Below, piece by piece: positions 1 to 8,095 of a stretch of DNA of 64,000 nt. The notes under the pieces were generated by a model that was given only the letters and a program-made list of their open reading frames with translations, had not been told where the DNA came from and did no database searches. The DNA comes from Paenibacillus sacheonensis (GTDB lineage Bacteria > Bacillota > Bacilli > Paenibacillales > Paenibacillaceae), in assembly GCF_009909195.1 (NCBI RefSeq), contig NZ_JAAAMU010000005.1, forward strand, positions 434,001 through 498,000. Reading direction: 5' to 3'. Made by a program: the position numbers and the translations under genes. Numbering within the stretch: the stretch's first letter is position 1; each line of letters starts with the position of its first letter.

Positions 1-1
1 G

Positions 2-322
2 CAGGGCAAGTCGTTCGTCGCCACCCGCATGAAAAATTTCATCGACGAACAAGCCGCGCTCTCCTTCACGGTCGCGGACGTCGCCGCGCATGTCGGCTTA
101 AGCGTGTCGCGTACCGTCCATCTGTTTAAGGAATGCTATGGCTTGACCATCATACAGTATACCCAAAACGTCCGGTTATCCATGGCCATCGAGCGGATCA
201 AATACAGCAGCATGACCTTGGATCAAGTGGCCGAAACATGCGGCTTCGGCAGCTATTCGTACTTCTTCCGCGTCTTTCGGCAGAAGTACGGCGTGTCGCC
301 GGCAGCCTACCGGGTGAAGTGA
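2..322 (+). CDS. AraC-family regulator, C-terminal part (truncated by window edge)
   Basis: The reading frame is open to the left edge, so this is the 3' end of a longer gene; the Met at 29 is probably internal. The visible 106 residues are an AraC/XylS DNA-binding domain with two helix-turn-helix units: the first around FTVADVAAHVGLSVS, the second around MTLDQVAETCGFGSYSYFFR, ending in the classic FRQKYGVSPAAYR tail. Such domains bind promoter DNA, and the sensory N-terminal half lies outside the window. It runs in the same direction as map but about 145 bases separate them and map has its own promoter, so target and ligand cannot be stated. Confidence 0.9.
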   Translation, partial: QGKSFVATRMKNFIDEQAALSFTVADVAAHVGLSVSRTVHLFKECYGLTIIQYTQNVRLSMAIERIKYSSMTLDQVAETCGFGSYSYFFRVFRQKYGVSPAAYRVK

Positions 323-418
323 CGGGTCAAGCTCGCGAAACCGTACGGGGTGCGGCTTTCAGAGCCTTCGCGCCTGCCGCCCTTCTGCGGCAGAACGCTT
401 GGATACACGGCTCGTTTC

Positions 419-447
419 TTTACCTGCATCGTTTTTTTCTCTATAAT
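419..447 (+). promoter_or_regulatory. Sigma-A-type promoter of map
   Basis: TTTACC (419-424) and a perfect TATAAT (442-447) are spaced by 17 bases, 22 bases upstream of the map start codon. Judged by consensus match only. Confidence 0.55.
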
Positions 448-468
448 TAGCGATTAAAGAGGTGTGAC

Positions 469-1215
469 ATGATTATTATAAAAACCAAAGACGAAATCGA
501 AAACATGCGTAAAGCCGGCGAAATCCTGGCGGCCTGCCACCGCGAAATCAAAGGCATGATCAAGCCGGGGGTCACCACGAACGAGATCGATCAGTTCGTC
601 GAGAAGTTCCTCAAGCAGCAAGGCGCCACGCCGGAGCAGAAGGGCTACAAAGGCTATGCGTTCGCGACCTGCGCGTCCGTGAACGACGTCATCTGCCACG
701 GCTTCCCTTCGTCCGTTCCGCTGAAGGACGGCGACATCGTGACGATCGACATGGTCGTTAATTTGAATGGCTGGCTGGCGGATTCTGCCTGGTCTTATCC
801 GGTCGGCAGCGTGTCCGAGGAAGCGGCGAAGCTGCTGGCCGTCACCGAAGCGTCGATGTACAAAGGCATCGAGCAGGCGGTCGTCGGCAACCGCATGGGC
901 GACGTGTCCAATGCCATTCAGAAGTATGCCGAGGAGAACGGCTTCTCCGTCGTCCGCGATTTCATCGGACACGGCATCGGCCAAGACATGCACGAAGAGC
1001 CGCAGGTGCCGCATTACGGTCCTCCCGGACGAGGCATTCGGCTGAAGGCCGGCATGGTCATGACGATCGAGCCGATGTTGAACACGGGCGCCTGGCAGAG
1101 CAAGATCGACAGCGACGGCTGGACCGCGCGCACGATCGACGGCGGACTCTCCGCGCAGTACGAGCACACGATCGCGATTACGGACGAGGGTCCGATCATT
1201 CTGACCAAACAATAG
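469..1215 (+). CDS. map: Methionine aminopeptidase, type I
   Basis: Removes the N-terminal methionine from nascent proteins in the cytoplasm using a dinuclear metal centre. At 248 residues it has the usual length for a type Ia enzyme without extension. The metal ligands are recognisable: Asp in VTIDMVVNLNG, Asp in ADSAWSYPVG, His in GHGIGQDMHEEP, Glu in MTIEPML and Glu in YEHTIAIT, plus the substrate-binding His in ICHGFPS. The start is preceded by AGAGGTGTGAC. The gene is single, with its own promoter and a strong hairpin terminator, and is not in the secY-adk-map operon typical of the main Bacillus copy, so it may be a second copy like B. subtilis YflG; this last point is inference. Confidence 0.93.
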   Translation: MIIIKTKDEIENMRKAGEILAACHREIKGMIKPGVTTNEIDQFVEKFLKQQGATPEQKGYKGYAFATCASVNDVICHGFPSSVPLKDGDIVTIDMVVNLNGWLADSAWSYPVGSVSEEAAKLLAVTEASMYKGIEQAVVGNRMGDVSNAIQKYAEENGFSVVRDFIGHGIGQDMHEEPQVPHYGPPGRGIRLKAGMVMTIEPMLNTGAWQSKIDSDGWTARTIDGGLSAQYEHTIAITDEGPIILTKQ

Positions 1216-1234
1216 CGATTCGTCGTTGACATGC

Positions 1235-1286
1235 AAGAAGAAGGGCCTTTCCCCGGCAACTGCCGGAGGAAAGGCCCTTCTTCTTT
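1235..1286 (+). terminator. Hairpin terminator after map
   Basis: A long inverted repeat (AAGAAGAAGGGCCTTTCC pairing with its complement ending near 1286) closes around CCGGCAACTGCCGG. It lies between convergent map and pyrB and may serve both strands. The T-rich tail is short. Confidence 0.7.
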
Positions 1287-1367
1287 GTAACGATGCCTAT
1301 ATATCCCTGCATAGCGATAGTCTACCGGGCGGCCATGGTCATCTGACTTCGTTCCGGTCTTCCGATC

Positions 1368-2312
1368 TTAGCCCAAACATTTCTCGATCAAAGCCATCCG
1401 GATGTACAAGCCGTTCTGGGCTTGACGGAAGTAGGCTGCCCGCGGATCGTTATCGACCTCCGGGTGAATTTCCCCCGCGCGCGGCAGCGGATGGAGGATC
1501 AGCGCATTGCGCTTCATCGTATCGACGAGCTTGCGGTCGATAATGAATTTCCCCTCCGCCTTGCTGTACTCCTCCAGCGATGGAAAACGCTCTTTCTGGA
1601 TACGGGTTTGGTAGAACACGTCCGCCGACGCCGCAAGGTTCTCCAGCTCGGTCGCTTCCTCGTAGGCGACGCCCTTCCCGTCCAAATACTGCTTCACGTA
1701 GGTAGGAATGCGTACGTTCTCGGGCGAAACGAACGAAATGCGGACATCCCGGTAATTGGCCAGCAAATAGCTGAGCGAATGTACCGTACGGCCGTAGGTC
1801 AAATCGCCGATCATCGCGATATGGACGCCATCGATGCCGCCGAATTCCTTCTGAATCGTATAGAGGTCGAGCAGCGCCTGAGTCGGATGCTCCCCGGAGC
1901 CGTCGCCTGCGTTAATGACCGGCACGTCCGACACCGCGGCAGCGCGTTTGGCCGCGCCGATCTCCGTATGCCGCATGACGATGAGATCGCTGTAACCCGA
2001 TATGATGCGGATCGTATCTTCCAGCGTCTCCCCTTTGATCGCCGACGAGAACTGGCTCGCATTCTCCGTCCCGATCACTCTTCCGCTGAGACGATGCATC
2101 GCGGATTCGAAGGAGAATCGCGTCCGCGTGCTCGGTTCGAAGAACAGCGTGCTCATGATTTTGTTCGGATAGCGCTGGATGCCGCCGCGTTCGGCCGCCT
2201 GTTCCATTTCTTTCGCCGAGCCGAACAGCTCGTCCAGCTCCTGACGGTCGAACTGCTTGGCTCCCAGTACATGATAGAGCGTACTCATCTCGCGTCCATT
2301 CCCTTCTGCCAT
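1368..2312 (-). CDS. pyrB: Aspartate carbamoyltransferase catalytic chain, E. coli/archaeal type
   Basis: Condenses carbamoyl phosphate with aspartate in the committed step of pyrimidine synthesis. Key motifs: carbamoyl-phosphate loop FFEPSTRTRFSFESAMHRL, GDGSGEHPTQALLDL and HPLPRAGEI. The signatures MRHTEIGAAKRAA, GDLTYGRTVHSLSYLLANY and TRIQKERF resemble the E. coli/archaeal subfamily rather than B. subtilis PyrB (HPAPVNRGVEI type). No regulatory pyrI and no other pyr gene is adjacent. Start 2312 has GGAG eight bases upstream; an alternative Met at 2288 also fits and agrees better with the predicted promoter. It may be a second ATCase in addition to one in a pyr operon elsewhere (inference). 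Confidence 0.92.
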   Translation of the reverse strand: MAEGNGREMSTLYHVLGAKQFDRQELDELFGSAKEMEQAAERGGIQRYPNKIMSTLFFEPSTRTRFSFESAMHRLSGRVIGTENASQFSSAIKGETLEDTIRIISGYSDLIVMRHTEIGAAKRAAAVSDVPVINAGDGSGEHPTQALLDLYTIQKEFGGIDGVHIAMIGDLTYGRTVHSLSYLLANYRDVRISFVSPENVRIPTYVKQYLDGKGVAYEEATELENLAASADVFYQTRIQKERFPSLEEYSKAEGKFIIDRKLVDTMKRNALILHPLPRAGEIHPEVDNDPRAAYFRQAQNGLYIRMALIEKCLG

Positions 2313-2328
2313 AAATTCACTCCATCTG

Positions 2329-2358
2329 ATTATAAAGGAGCCTCCCCGCCGGAGACAA
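2329..2358 (-). promoter_or_regulatory. Promoter of pyrB
   Basis: On the minus strand TTGTCT (2353-2358) and a perfect TATAAT (2329-2334) are separated by 18 bases just ahead of pyrB. No PyrR attenuator-like leader fits in the 73 bases between ktrB and pyrB. Confidence 0.5.
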
Positions 2359-2385
2359 ATCAGCCGTGCCGCCAGCCGCCGTATT

Positions 2386-3747
2386 CTAGCCGATAATCAG
2401 CTTCTCTTCGGGATACTTGATATTCAACGGCCTCTTCCGGGACCTGAATAGGGAAATGAACAAGAACATGCCGATCCGTCCGAAGAACATGAGCAGGATG
2501 AGCGTGATTTTGCTTGCCGGATGCAAGGTCGAAGTGATCCCTGTCGACATGCCGCAGGTGCCGAAAGCCGAGGCGACTTCGAAGAGCACCGCCGACAGAT
2601 CGAATTTATGCGCCTCCGATACCAGAAGCGCGAATACGCCTGCCATGACCAGCAGAATCGAGAGCGTGAAGAACACGAAGCTCTTCAGGATATCCTCCCG
2701 GTTAAGAGAACGGCGGAACGCCCGCGGTTCATTCTCCCCTCGGAAGAACATGACGACGGTCAAGAAGATGACCGCCACGGTCGTCGTTCGAACGCCGCCC
2801 CCAACGCTCGACGGGCTTGCCCCGATGAACATTAAGCCCGATACGATCAACAGCGTAGCCTGGTGCAGCGAGGAGACGTCGACGGTCGTCAGCCCCGCGC
2901 TGCGGGAAGTAACGGACAGGAACAGTGCGTTCATAAGCCCGCTGCCGGTAGACATGTTTCCTAAGGAATGCCCGGCCTCCGTCAACCAGATAGCCGCAGC
3001 CCCGCCGATCACCAGCACCGCGTGCGTGACCAGCGTAAGCTTCGTAAACAAGGAGAAGCGAAACCGCGCGCCCTTCTCTTTCCTGCTGCGCACGAACCGC
3101 CACAGCTCCACGAGCACCGGAAACCCCACCGCTCCCAGCACGATCAGCAGCATCGTGAGAATTTGGATCGGCGCGTTGTCGGAATAACGAATGAGCGAAT
3201 CGCCGAATAGATCGAAGCCGGCATTCGTAAACGCGGATATCGCATGGAACAAGCCGTAATAGGCGGCTTTCGCGAGCGAATCCGTATAACCCGACGCATA
3301 GATGAAAGCCGTAAAGAGCAGCGTGCCGATCAGTTCGATGGTCAAGGTCAGAATAAGCACGATGCGCATCAGTTCGACCAGTCCCGACAGCTGGTTCTGA
3401 TTCTGATCGATCATGATCAGCTTGCGCTCCAGCAGGCCGATATGCTTGCCCACGAGCATCCAATAGAAACTGCCGAGCGTCATGATGCCGACCGCGCCGA
3501 ACTGAAAGGCGACAAGCAGCACCGCAATTCCGAAAGCATTGAATGTGTCGCCCGTGCCTACGGTCGTCAAGCCCGTCACGCTGATCGCGCTAACGGACGT
3601 AAACAACGCATCGAGCGGCGATACCGATACGCCTTCCTTCCAGCTGATGGGAAGCATGAGCAGCAGCGCGGTCAGCATGATGACGATGAAATAAGCGCCC
3701 GACACCAGCTGCGCCGGGGATAGTACCGTTAGTAGTTTTTTGATCAT
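2386..3747 (-). CDS. ktrB: KtrB/TrkH-family potassium uptake membrane subunit
   Basis: Ion-conducting subunit of a Ktr-type K+ (Na+-coupled) uptake system in the cytoplasmic membrane. At 453 residues it matches KtrB/KtrD. The four pore-loop repeats are visible with their selectivity-filter glycines: ISVTGLTTVGTGD, AFTNAGFDLFGDS, SRSAGLTTVD and FGTCGMSTGIT. Multiple hydrophobic helices lie between them. The start has GGAAGGGAAG upstream. The cytoplasmic regulatory subunit KtrA/KtrC is not encoded nearby, so the partner must lie elsewhere. pyrB follows on the same strand after 73 bases but with its own promoter. Confidence 0.9.
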   Translation of the reverse strand: MIKKLLTVLSPAQLVSGAYFIVIMLTALLLMLPISWKEGVSVSPLDALFTSVSAISVTGLTTVGTGDTFNAFGIAVLLVAFQFGAVGIMTLGSFYWMLVGKHIGLLERKLIMIDQNQNQLSGLVELMRIVLILTLTIELIGTLLFTAFIYASGYTDSLAKAAYYGLFHAISAFTNAGFDLFGDSLIRYSDNAPIQILTMLLIVLGAVGFPVLVELWRFVRSRKEKGARFRFSLFTKLTLVTHAVLVIGGAAAIWLTEAGHSLGNMSTGSGLMNALFLSVTSRSAGLTTVDVSSLHQATLLIVSGLMFIGASPSSVGGGVRTTTVAVIFLTVVMFFRGENEPRAFRRSLNREDILKSFVFFTLSILLVMAGVFALLVSEAHKFDLSAVLFEVASAFGTCGMSTGITSTLHPASKITLILLMFFGRIGMFLFISLFRSRKRPLNIKYPEEKLIIG

Positions 3748-3940
3748 GACTGCAGCTTCCCTTCCTTCATCTTACAATTGTAAACGAAGTGATAGGGCTG
3801 CATACAGTCCTTTCGACAAAAACCTCTTCGGGAGGCGCGAGAACGGGCCGCACGATGGAAGGGAACGATATCGCCATGGTTATGCGGATCCGCGAGATAA
3901 GCTCGGACGCGTGCATGAATCAGTGATTGATACTATTCTA

Positions 3941-3969
3941 TTGAACCTCTTATCGCTTGGTGCTATATT
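3941..3969 (+). promoter_or_regulatory. Sigma-A-type promoter of the beta-propeller gene
   Basis: TTGAAC (3941-3946), a 17-base spacer and TATATT (3964-3969) precede the gene starting at 4029. The rest of the 3748-4028 gap shows nothing else recognisable. Confidence 0.55.
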
Positions 3970-4028
3970 CTAACTGAAAAAAGGTGGACCACTAAAATCT
4001 GCTGTCCCTGCAGAAAGGAATGCCGCAT

Positions 4029-5951
4029 ATGACCAACGATTATGCAAAGACTGCGCTTCGCGACTCCTGGCTGCGCCACCCCGTGTTAGGCGACCCGTCG
4101 TTCGACACGTTCGAACGAATCGGGGATGCCGTACATACGTCGCAACCGCCGTTCGAATGGGCGGTCAACGGCTCGTTGTTTCGCGATCCGAAGGATGGCG
4201 CCTGGTATTATTACGCCGGCTTATATCCGCTCGGCTACGCATTAATTCCGGATGACACCTGCCATATCGTAATTTATCGCTCGACCGACGAAGGCGCGAG
4301 CTGGACGAGCCTCGGCCGGGCGTTCGAGCCCGGATTTATGTTCGAAGGGCATGCGTTCGCGTCCGATATTTGCCCCGATGCCGTCGCGATGTACGACGAG
4401 CTGAGCGATACGTACTGGCTCAGCTACGATTGGTGCTCGAACAATTCCGATTGGACGAACATTTTCAACCCCGAAGGAACGGGAACCGATTCCGGAGCAG
4501 CGCTTGCTTGGTCGAAAAGCCCGGCCGGCCCGTTCCATCGGCTGCCGCGGCCGCACATAAGCAACGTCGAGCTCTCGGGCCATAAGGGCCGGTTCAAGCG
4601 AATGTACGCTTCGACGCTGCTGAGGCGCAGCAGCGACTGGATTGCGCTGACCTTGTGCGACTCCGGCGACTGCTTCTCTTGGGGACTTGCCGTTATGACA
4701 GCGCCTTCTCCGGAAGGGCCGTGGTCGCTCCCCACGATCGTGCTTTCCGTCGATACGCCTGACTATTACCCGGCGCCAGTCGAGTTTTATCCGTGCTTTG
4801 CCGCGGACGGCATCATTTATGCGCCAGCTACGTCGGTTGCGGCGTCGCGCAATTACCAGGCGGTATTCGCGTCAGCGATGGAAGAGGCGCACAAGCCGGA
4901 TGCGTGGCAGCTGCAGTTCGACGGGAACGCATGGCATAGCCGGCCGAGCGAGGACGAGAAATACGGCATATGGGGTCAAACGTTCCACGGCTTCGTGCAG
5001 GATGGGCGTCTAAACGTGATGTACCCGTCCAAAAACGGACAAAATTACGGCACCTTGTTCGTCGCTTCGCGCCCCTGGCGGCAGCCGTTAAGCGATGGCT
5101 TCACGCTGTCGGCCCACGTCGGCAAATCGATCGCGCCGCTGCTGGCCGGCTACGCGGATTTCGAGCTGCAGGCTTCGTTTACCCTCGTCGGCACGATCGA
5201 CATCGCGTTCGATTACGCCGGCTTGCTCGGGCCTCACGGCAGCGTTAGCGATGCGGTGCCGCATCCGCTCGCACTCGCGAATTACAAGGCACTGCGCATT
5301 AGCGACGACAACAGTGTCAAGCTTGTATCGGTCGATGCCGACGGCAGCGAGCACGTGCTCGCGTCCGCCAGCTTTGACGCCCCGATCGGCACCGTACGGC
5401 TGCGGCGATCAGCCGGCCGCATGATCGCATCGAATGGCGATACGGTATTCGCCGACGTCGCTTGCGATTCGGAAGGCGACAGGCCGCTGGCGCTGATCGC
5501 CCACGAATGGTCGAACTTCGCTTGTCGAACGTTCGAGTTACGCGGTAACGCCGGCAGATACGAGCTGGGGTTCAACAGCTTCGACGCGCTGCTTGGCGCT
5601 GGCCAACGCGCCGGCGATTGGACTGCTCCGGACGTTGATGCCTCGTTATTCCGCTCGGGAGCGGCGTTTATAGGCCGCCAGCAGCTGAAGGCAAAATGGA
5701 ACGTGATCGGCAGCGGCTTCGAGCTGCATGCGCCAACATCACCGGATTGGGGAAAAGCGGACGTCTATGTGAACGGCGTTTGGAGCGGTACGATATCGTA
5801 CTGGTCGAAGCAGGCAGAGCAATCCCGATGCGTCTATTCAAGCGGCACATTGCCGCAAGGCCGGTACGGCATCCAACTGGTTGCGAGCGAAGGAAGCTTC
5901 CCGCTGGACCGCATCGTCGTATTCGGCACCTCCGGCGCGAAACGCGCTTGA
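4029..5951 (+). CDS. Large soluble protein with a glycosidase-like five-bladed beta-propeller (function unassigned)
   Basis: A 640-residue protein without signal peptide or membrane helix. The N-terminal about 340 residues resemble GH32/GH43/GH130-like propellers: repeated short strands with acidic turns such as NGSLFRDPKDGAWYYYAGLY, IVIYRSTDEGASW, DICPDAVAMYDE and GPWSLPTIVLS. The C-terminal half looks like a beta-sandwich (concanavalin-like) domain ending in a second small beta domain. Start 4029 is chosen over 4020 because AGAAAGGA abuts the latter and sits nine bases before the former. It stands alone with its own promoter. A carbohydrate-active role is inference; the catalytic acids could not be assigned. 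Confidence 0.6.
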   Translation: MTNDYAKTALRDSWLRHPVLGDPSFDTFERIGDAVHTSQPPFEWAVNGSLFRDPKDGAWYYYAGLYPLGYALIPDDTCHIVIYRSTDEGASWTSLGRAFEPGFMFEGHAFASDICPDAVAMYDELSDTYWLSYDWCSNNSDWTNIFNPEGTGTDSGAALAWSKSPAGPFHRLPRPHISNVELSGHKGRFKRMYASTLLRRSSDWIALTLCDSGDCFSWGLAVMTAPSPEGPWSLPTIVLSVDTPDYYPAPVEFYPCFAADGIIYAPATSVAASRNYQAVFASAMEEAHKPDAWQLQFDGNAWHSRPSEDEKYGIWGQTFHGFVQDGRLNVMYPSKNGQNYGTLFVASRPWRQPLSDGFTLSAHVGKSIAPLLAGYADFELQASFTLVGTIDIAFDYAGLLGPHGSVSDAVPHPLALANYKALRISDDNSVKLVSVDADGSEHVLASASFDAPIGTVRLRRSAGRMIASNGDTVFADVACDSEGDRPLALIAHEWSNFACRTFELRGNAGRYELGFNSFDALLGAGQRAGDWTAPDVDASLFRSGAAFIGRQQLKAKWNVIGSGFELHAPTSPDWGKADVYVNGVWSGTISYWSKQAEQSRCVYSSGTLPQGRYGIQLVASEGSFPLDRIVVFGTSGAKRA

Positions 5952-6009
5952 TCGAATTTCCTCCCTCGTTCTTATCCAGCGCATGCAATGTACGGTCGTT
6001 GTAAAAACA

Positions 6010-6062
6010 AACAAAGGCCGGTTCCCAGAATGAAGATCATTCTGAAAACCAGCCTTTGTTTT
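6010..6062. terminator. Bidirectional terminator between the propeller gene and the tRNA cluster
   Basis: AACAAAGGCCGGTT pairs with AACCAGCCTTTGTT around an inner AGAATGA/TCATTCT stem, with T-runs on both strands. It ends the downstream tRNA operon (minus) and probably the gene at 4029 (plus). Confidence 0.75.
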
Positions 6063-6066
6063 CGTA

Positions 6067-6148
6067 TGCGGTCGGAGGGATTTGAACCCTCACGCCTTGT
6101 GAGCGCCACCCCCTCAAGATGGTGTGTCTGCCGTTCCACCACGACCGC
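6067..6148 (-). tRNA. tRNA-Leu (anticodon GAG), copy 1
   Basis: 82 bases with a 7-bp acceptor stem GCGGTCG/CGACCGC, a long class-II variable arm and T-loop GGTTCAAAT. The anticodon stem CCATC/GGTGG encloses loop TTGAGGG, giving GAG. CCA is not encoded. Identical to the copy at 6571. Confidence 0.92.
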
Positions 6149-6185
6149 GGAGTGATATGAAATTGTCATATCGATGAGGTAAAAG

Positions 6186-6258
6186 TGAGTCATGTAGGAT
6201 TCGAACCTACGACACCCTGATTAAAAGTCAGGTGCTCTACCAACTGAGCTAATGACTC
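6186..6258 (-). tRNA. tRNA-Lys (anticodon TTT)
   Basis: Cloverleaf GAGTCAT...ATGACTC with D-arm TAGCTCAGTTGGTAGAGCA, anticodon loop CTTTTAA and T-arm GTAGGTTCGAATCCTAC. CCA not encoded. Confidence 0.95.
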
Positions 6259-6278
6259 GAAGATTGAAAGGAACTTGG

Positions 6279-6350
6279 TGACCCGTAGGGGACTCGAACC
6301 CCTGTTACCTCCGTGAAAGGGAGGTGTCTTAACCACTTGACCAACGGGCC
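6279..6350 (-). tRNA. tRNA-Glu (anticodon TTC), copy 1
   Basis: Cloverleaf GGCCCGT...ACGGGTC with anticodon loop TTTCAC region reading TTC and T-arm AGGGGTTCGAGTCCCCT. 72 bases, CCA not encoded. First gene of the downstream tRNA operon Glu-Lys-Leu. Confidence 0.94.
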
Positions 6351-6394
6351 CTACTCAGTCGTTTTTTCGACAAGCTTTTCAAACGACAAGTAAT

Positions 6395-6423
6395 AATATA
6401 TCAGACCCGAAGTTCAATAGCAA
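6395..6423 (-). promoter_or_regulatory. Promoter of the Glu-Lys-Leu tRNA operon
   Basis: Minus-strand TTGCTA (6418-6423), 17-base spacer and TATATT (6395-6400), upstream of tRNA-Glu copy 1 and downstream of the terminator at 6523. Confidence 0.42.
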
Positions 6424-6522
6424 GACATTTTTAGAAATAAATTTCGTTCCATGTTCGGGCAGCTGTCCCGGCATAAAACGTATTGTTCGCCATTCATCCC
6501 CTGCTTATTCTTCCTTAGTCCA

Positions 6523-6552
6523 ACAAAAAAAAGCCCCTGGAATTCAAGGACT
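6523..6552 (-). terminator. Terminator of the Asn-Ser-Glu-Leu tRNA operon
   Basis: On the minus strand AGTCCTTG pairs (with G-U pairs) with CAGGGGCT, followed by eight T residues. It separates the two tRNA operons. Confidence 0.75.
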
Positions 6553-6570
6553 TGTTCGTTGTAAGGTTGG

Positions 6571-6652
6571 TGCGGTCGGAGGGATTTGAACCCTCACGCC
6601 TTGTGAGCGCCACCCCCTCAAGATGGTGTGTCTGCCGTTCCACCACGACCGC
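6571..6652 (-). tRNA. tRNA-Leu (anticodon GAG), copy 2
   Basis: Identical over 82 bases to the copy at 6067-6148. The 5' flanking spacer is also related, with a GATATGA/TCATATC-like hairpin, so the duplication includes flanking DNA. Confidence 0.92.
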
Positions 6653-6691
6653 GAAGTGATATGAAGTTGTCCATATCGAAAGCTAAAATGG

Positions 6692-6763
6692 TGACCCGTA
6701 GGGGACTCGAACCCCTGTTACCTCCGTGAAAGGGAGGTGTCTTAACCACTTGACCAACGGGCC
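6692..6763 (-). tRNA. tRNA-Glu (anticodon TTC), copy 2
   Basis: Identical to the copy at 6279-6350; 72 bases, anticodon TTC, CCA not encoded. Confidence 0.94.
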
Positions 6764-6843
6764 TTGCTTACCGTTCCGCAAAATGCGAGAAAGGTTTATA
6801 GAATCGTTACGTGCAGGCGAAAAGCCTTATGCCATAAAAATGG

Positions 6844-6931
6844 CGGAGAAGGAGGGATTCGAACCCTCGCACCACTTACGCAGTCTAACCCCTTAGCAGA
6901 GGGTCCCCTTGAGCCACTTGGGTACTTCTCC
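6844..6931 (-). tRNA. tRNA-Ser (anticodon GCT)
   Basis: 88 bases, class II with a long variable arm; acceptor GGAGAAG/CTTCTCC, anticodon loop CTGCTAA, T-arm AGGGTTCGAATCCCT. CCA not encoded. Confidence 0.94.
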
Positions 6932-6936
6932 AAATA

Positions 6937-7012
6937 TGGCTCCCCGAACAGGACTCGAACCTGTGACAACTCGATTAACAGTCGAGTGCTCTACCAACTG
7001 AGCTATCAGGGA
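6937..7012 (-). tRNA. tRNA-Asn (anticodon GTT)
   Basis: Acceptor TCCCTGA/TCGGGGA, D-arm TAGCTCAGTTGGTAGAGCA, anticodon loop CTGTTAA, T-arm CAGGTTCGAGTCCTG. Genomically encoded CCA at 6937-6939, unlike the other tRNAs here. First gene of the upstream operon. Confidence 0.95.
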
Positions 7013-7034
7013 ATAATATTTAGTGACAAGAAAT

Positions 7035-7063
7035 AATGTATCATGTCTTGGAAATGAAGTCAA
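7035..7063 (-). promoter_or_regulatory. Promoter of the Asn-Ser-Glu-Leu tRNA operon
   Basis: Minus-strand TTGACT (7058-7063), exactly 17 bases, TACATT (7035-7040), 22 bases upstream of tRNA-Asn. It overlaps the last codons of the SprT-like gene. Confidence 0.65.
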
Positions 7064-7526
7064 GCTTAGATAATAATAATTGACCGCGGCATCTTCCGCA
7101 TGCGTACCGGCGCGGATCCGTCCTGCGTTTCCTCATATATTCCATGCCGCAGCTGCGGCATAGCAGCTTGAACCGATAGGGCTCCGGCTTGCGCTTCTCC
7201 CCTGCCGGCAGCGCCTTGCAGAAGCGAGAACCGCCGACTTTGGCGAGCAGCTGCTTAAAATCCTGGTCGCGGTGATTGTAACCCCGCTTCAGGATATGCA
7301 GATGATAGTGGCACAGCTCGTGCTTGATGATCTTCTCCGTCTCTTCTTCGCCGAAATTGCGCAGCTGGTGCGGACTGATCTCGATATCGTGCGTTTTCGT
7401 GAAATAGCGGCCGCCCGTCGACTTCAATCGCCCATTGTAAGTAGCCCGGTGGCGGAAAGGCAGTCCGAAATATTGGATGGATACGCGTTCCACCCATTCC
7501 TGCAACTGATGATCTTGTTCCTGCAT
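7041..7526 (-). CDS. SprT-like zinc metallopeptidase-fold protein
   Basis: 161 residues of the SprT/YdcK family. The zincin helix IIKHELCHYHLH carries the HExxH-type motif (HELCH) at about residue 66-70, and a C-terminal zinc ribbon has Cys pairs CRSCG and CGRC. The family fold resembles eukaryotic SPRTN, but the bacterial role is not settled. The start follows GAGGAGATTAAAGGG. Position between tex/cmpA and a tRNA cluster matches the ydcI-ydcK-tRNA arrangement of Bacillus. Its 3' end overlaps the tRNA promoter. Confidence 0.88.
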   Translation of the reverse strand: MQEQDHQLQEWVERVSIQYFGLPFRHRATYNGRLKSTGGRYFTKTHDIEISPHQLRNFGEEETEKIIKHELCHYHLHILKRGYNHRDQDFKQLLAKVGGSRFCKALPAGEKRKPEPYRFKLLCRSCGMEYMRKRRTDPRRYACGRCRGQLLLSKLDFISKT

Positions 7527-7627
7527 CCCTTTAATCTCCTCACGCGGTAATACTTGAATTTTAAAGGACGAATACGCTACACTGTCAAGAGGTATTCATC
7601 GGATATTCATGAAGGGAGACGTTAAGC

Positions 7628-7981
7628 ATGGCAATTATGCGATACATTATTATGAAAAGCGATCAGGAGGTTTCGTTCGTCGAAATGCCTGCTTCGCATG
7701 CTTACCAGCTGAGCGCATTGAACTTGCGCCTGCACAAAGAAATCGACAAGCTGACGGCCAGCCATGTTCCCGCGCTTCCGCATGCGATCGCGGAATGCGC
7801 GGATGTCGAGCTGCACGACAAGTCGATCGTCGTCCATTCCGGCCTGGCGTACTTGAACCAGCTGGAGCGGGATTTTGCGGGCATCGAAGAGAAAACATAC
7901 CCGCTGATCTCGCTGCTGACCGAAATCCGCGCCTTGCAGGCGCAGCTCGAGCAATGGTATGAAGAAGAATACGACATGTAA
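7628..7981 (+). CDS. Conserved hypothetical protein, 117 aa
   Basis: A soluble, acidic, mostly alpha-helical protein of 117 residues with no signal peptide or recognisable domain. The C-terminal half (LLTEIRALQAQLEQWYEEEYDM) is amphipathic and could form a coiled coil. GAAGGGAG sits about ten bases before the ATG; a second Met four codons later is an alternative start. It is divergent from the SprT-like gene and precedes cmpA. No function is assigned. Confidence 0.75.
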   Translation: MAIMRYIIMKSDQEVSFVEMPASHAYQLSALNLRLHKEIDKLTASHVPALPHAIAECADVELHDKSIVVHSGLAYLNQLERDFAGIEEKTYPLISLLTEIRALQAQLEQWYEEEYDM

Positions 7982-8095
7982 AGCGTTAATAAGCGGCGAA
8001 ACCGCATGAAATGTCAGTTGGACCTGCACGGACATTCGCCTACTTCCATACACTACTTAGTACAACAAGCGATGTCTGGAAGGAGGGCGAAAGCG

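Noticed and set aside
2313..2385. PyrR-type attenuator ahead of pyrB
   Set aside because: The 73-base gap has a promoter but no terminator/antiterminator pair or PyrR-binding loop.
8047..8054. Sigma-E promoter for cmpA
   Set aside because: CATACACT fits the -10 element, but the -35 position lacks an ATATT-like match, so it is not listed as a feature.
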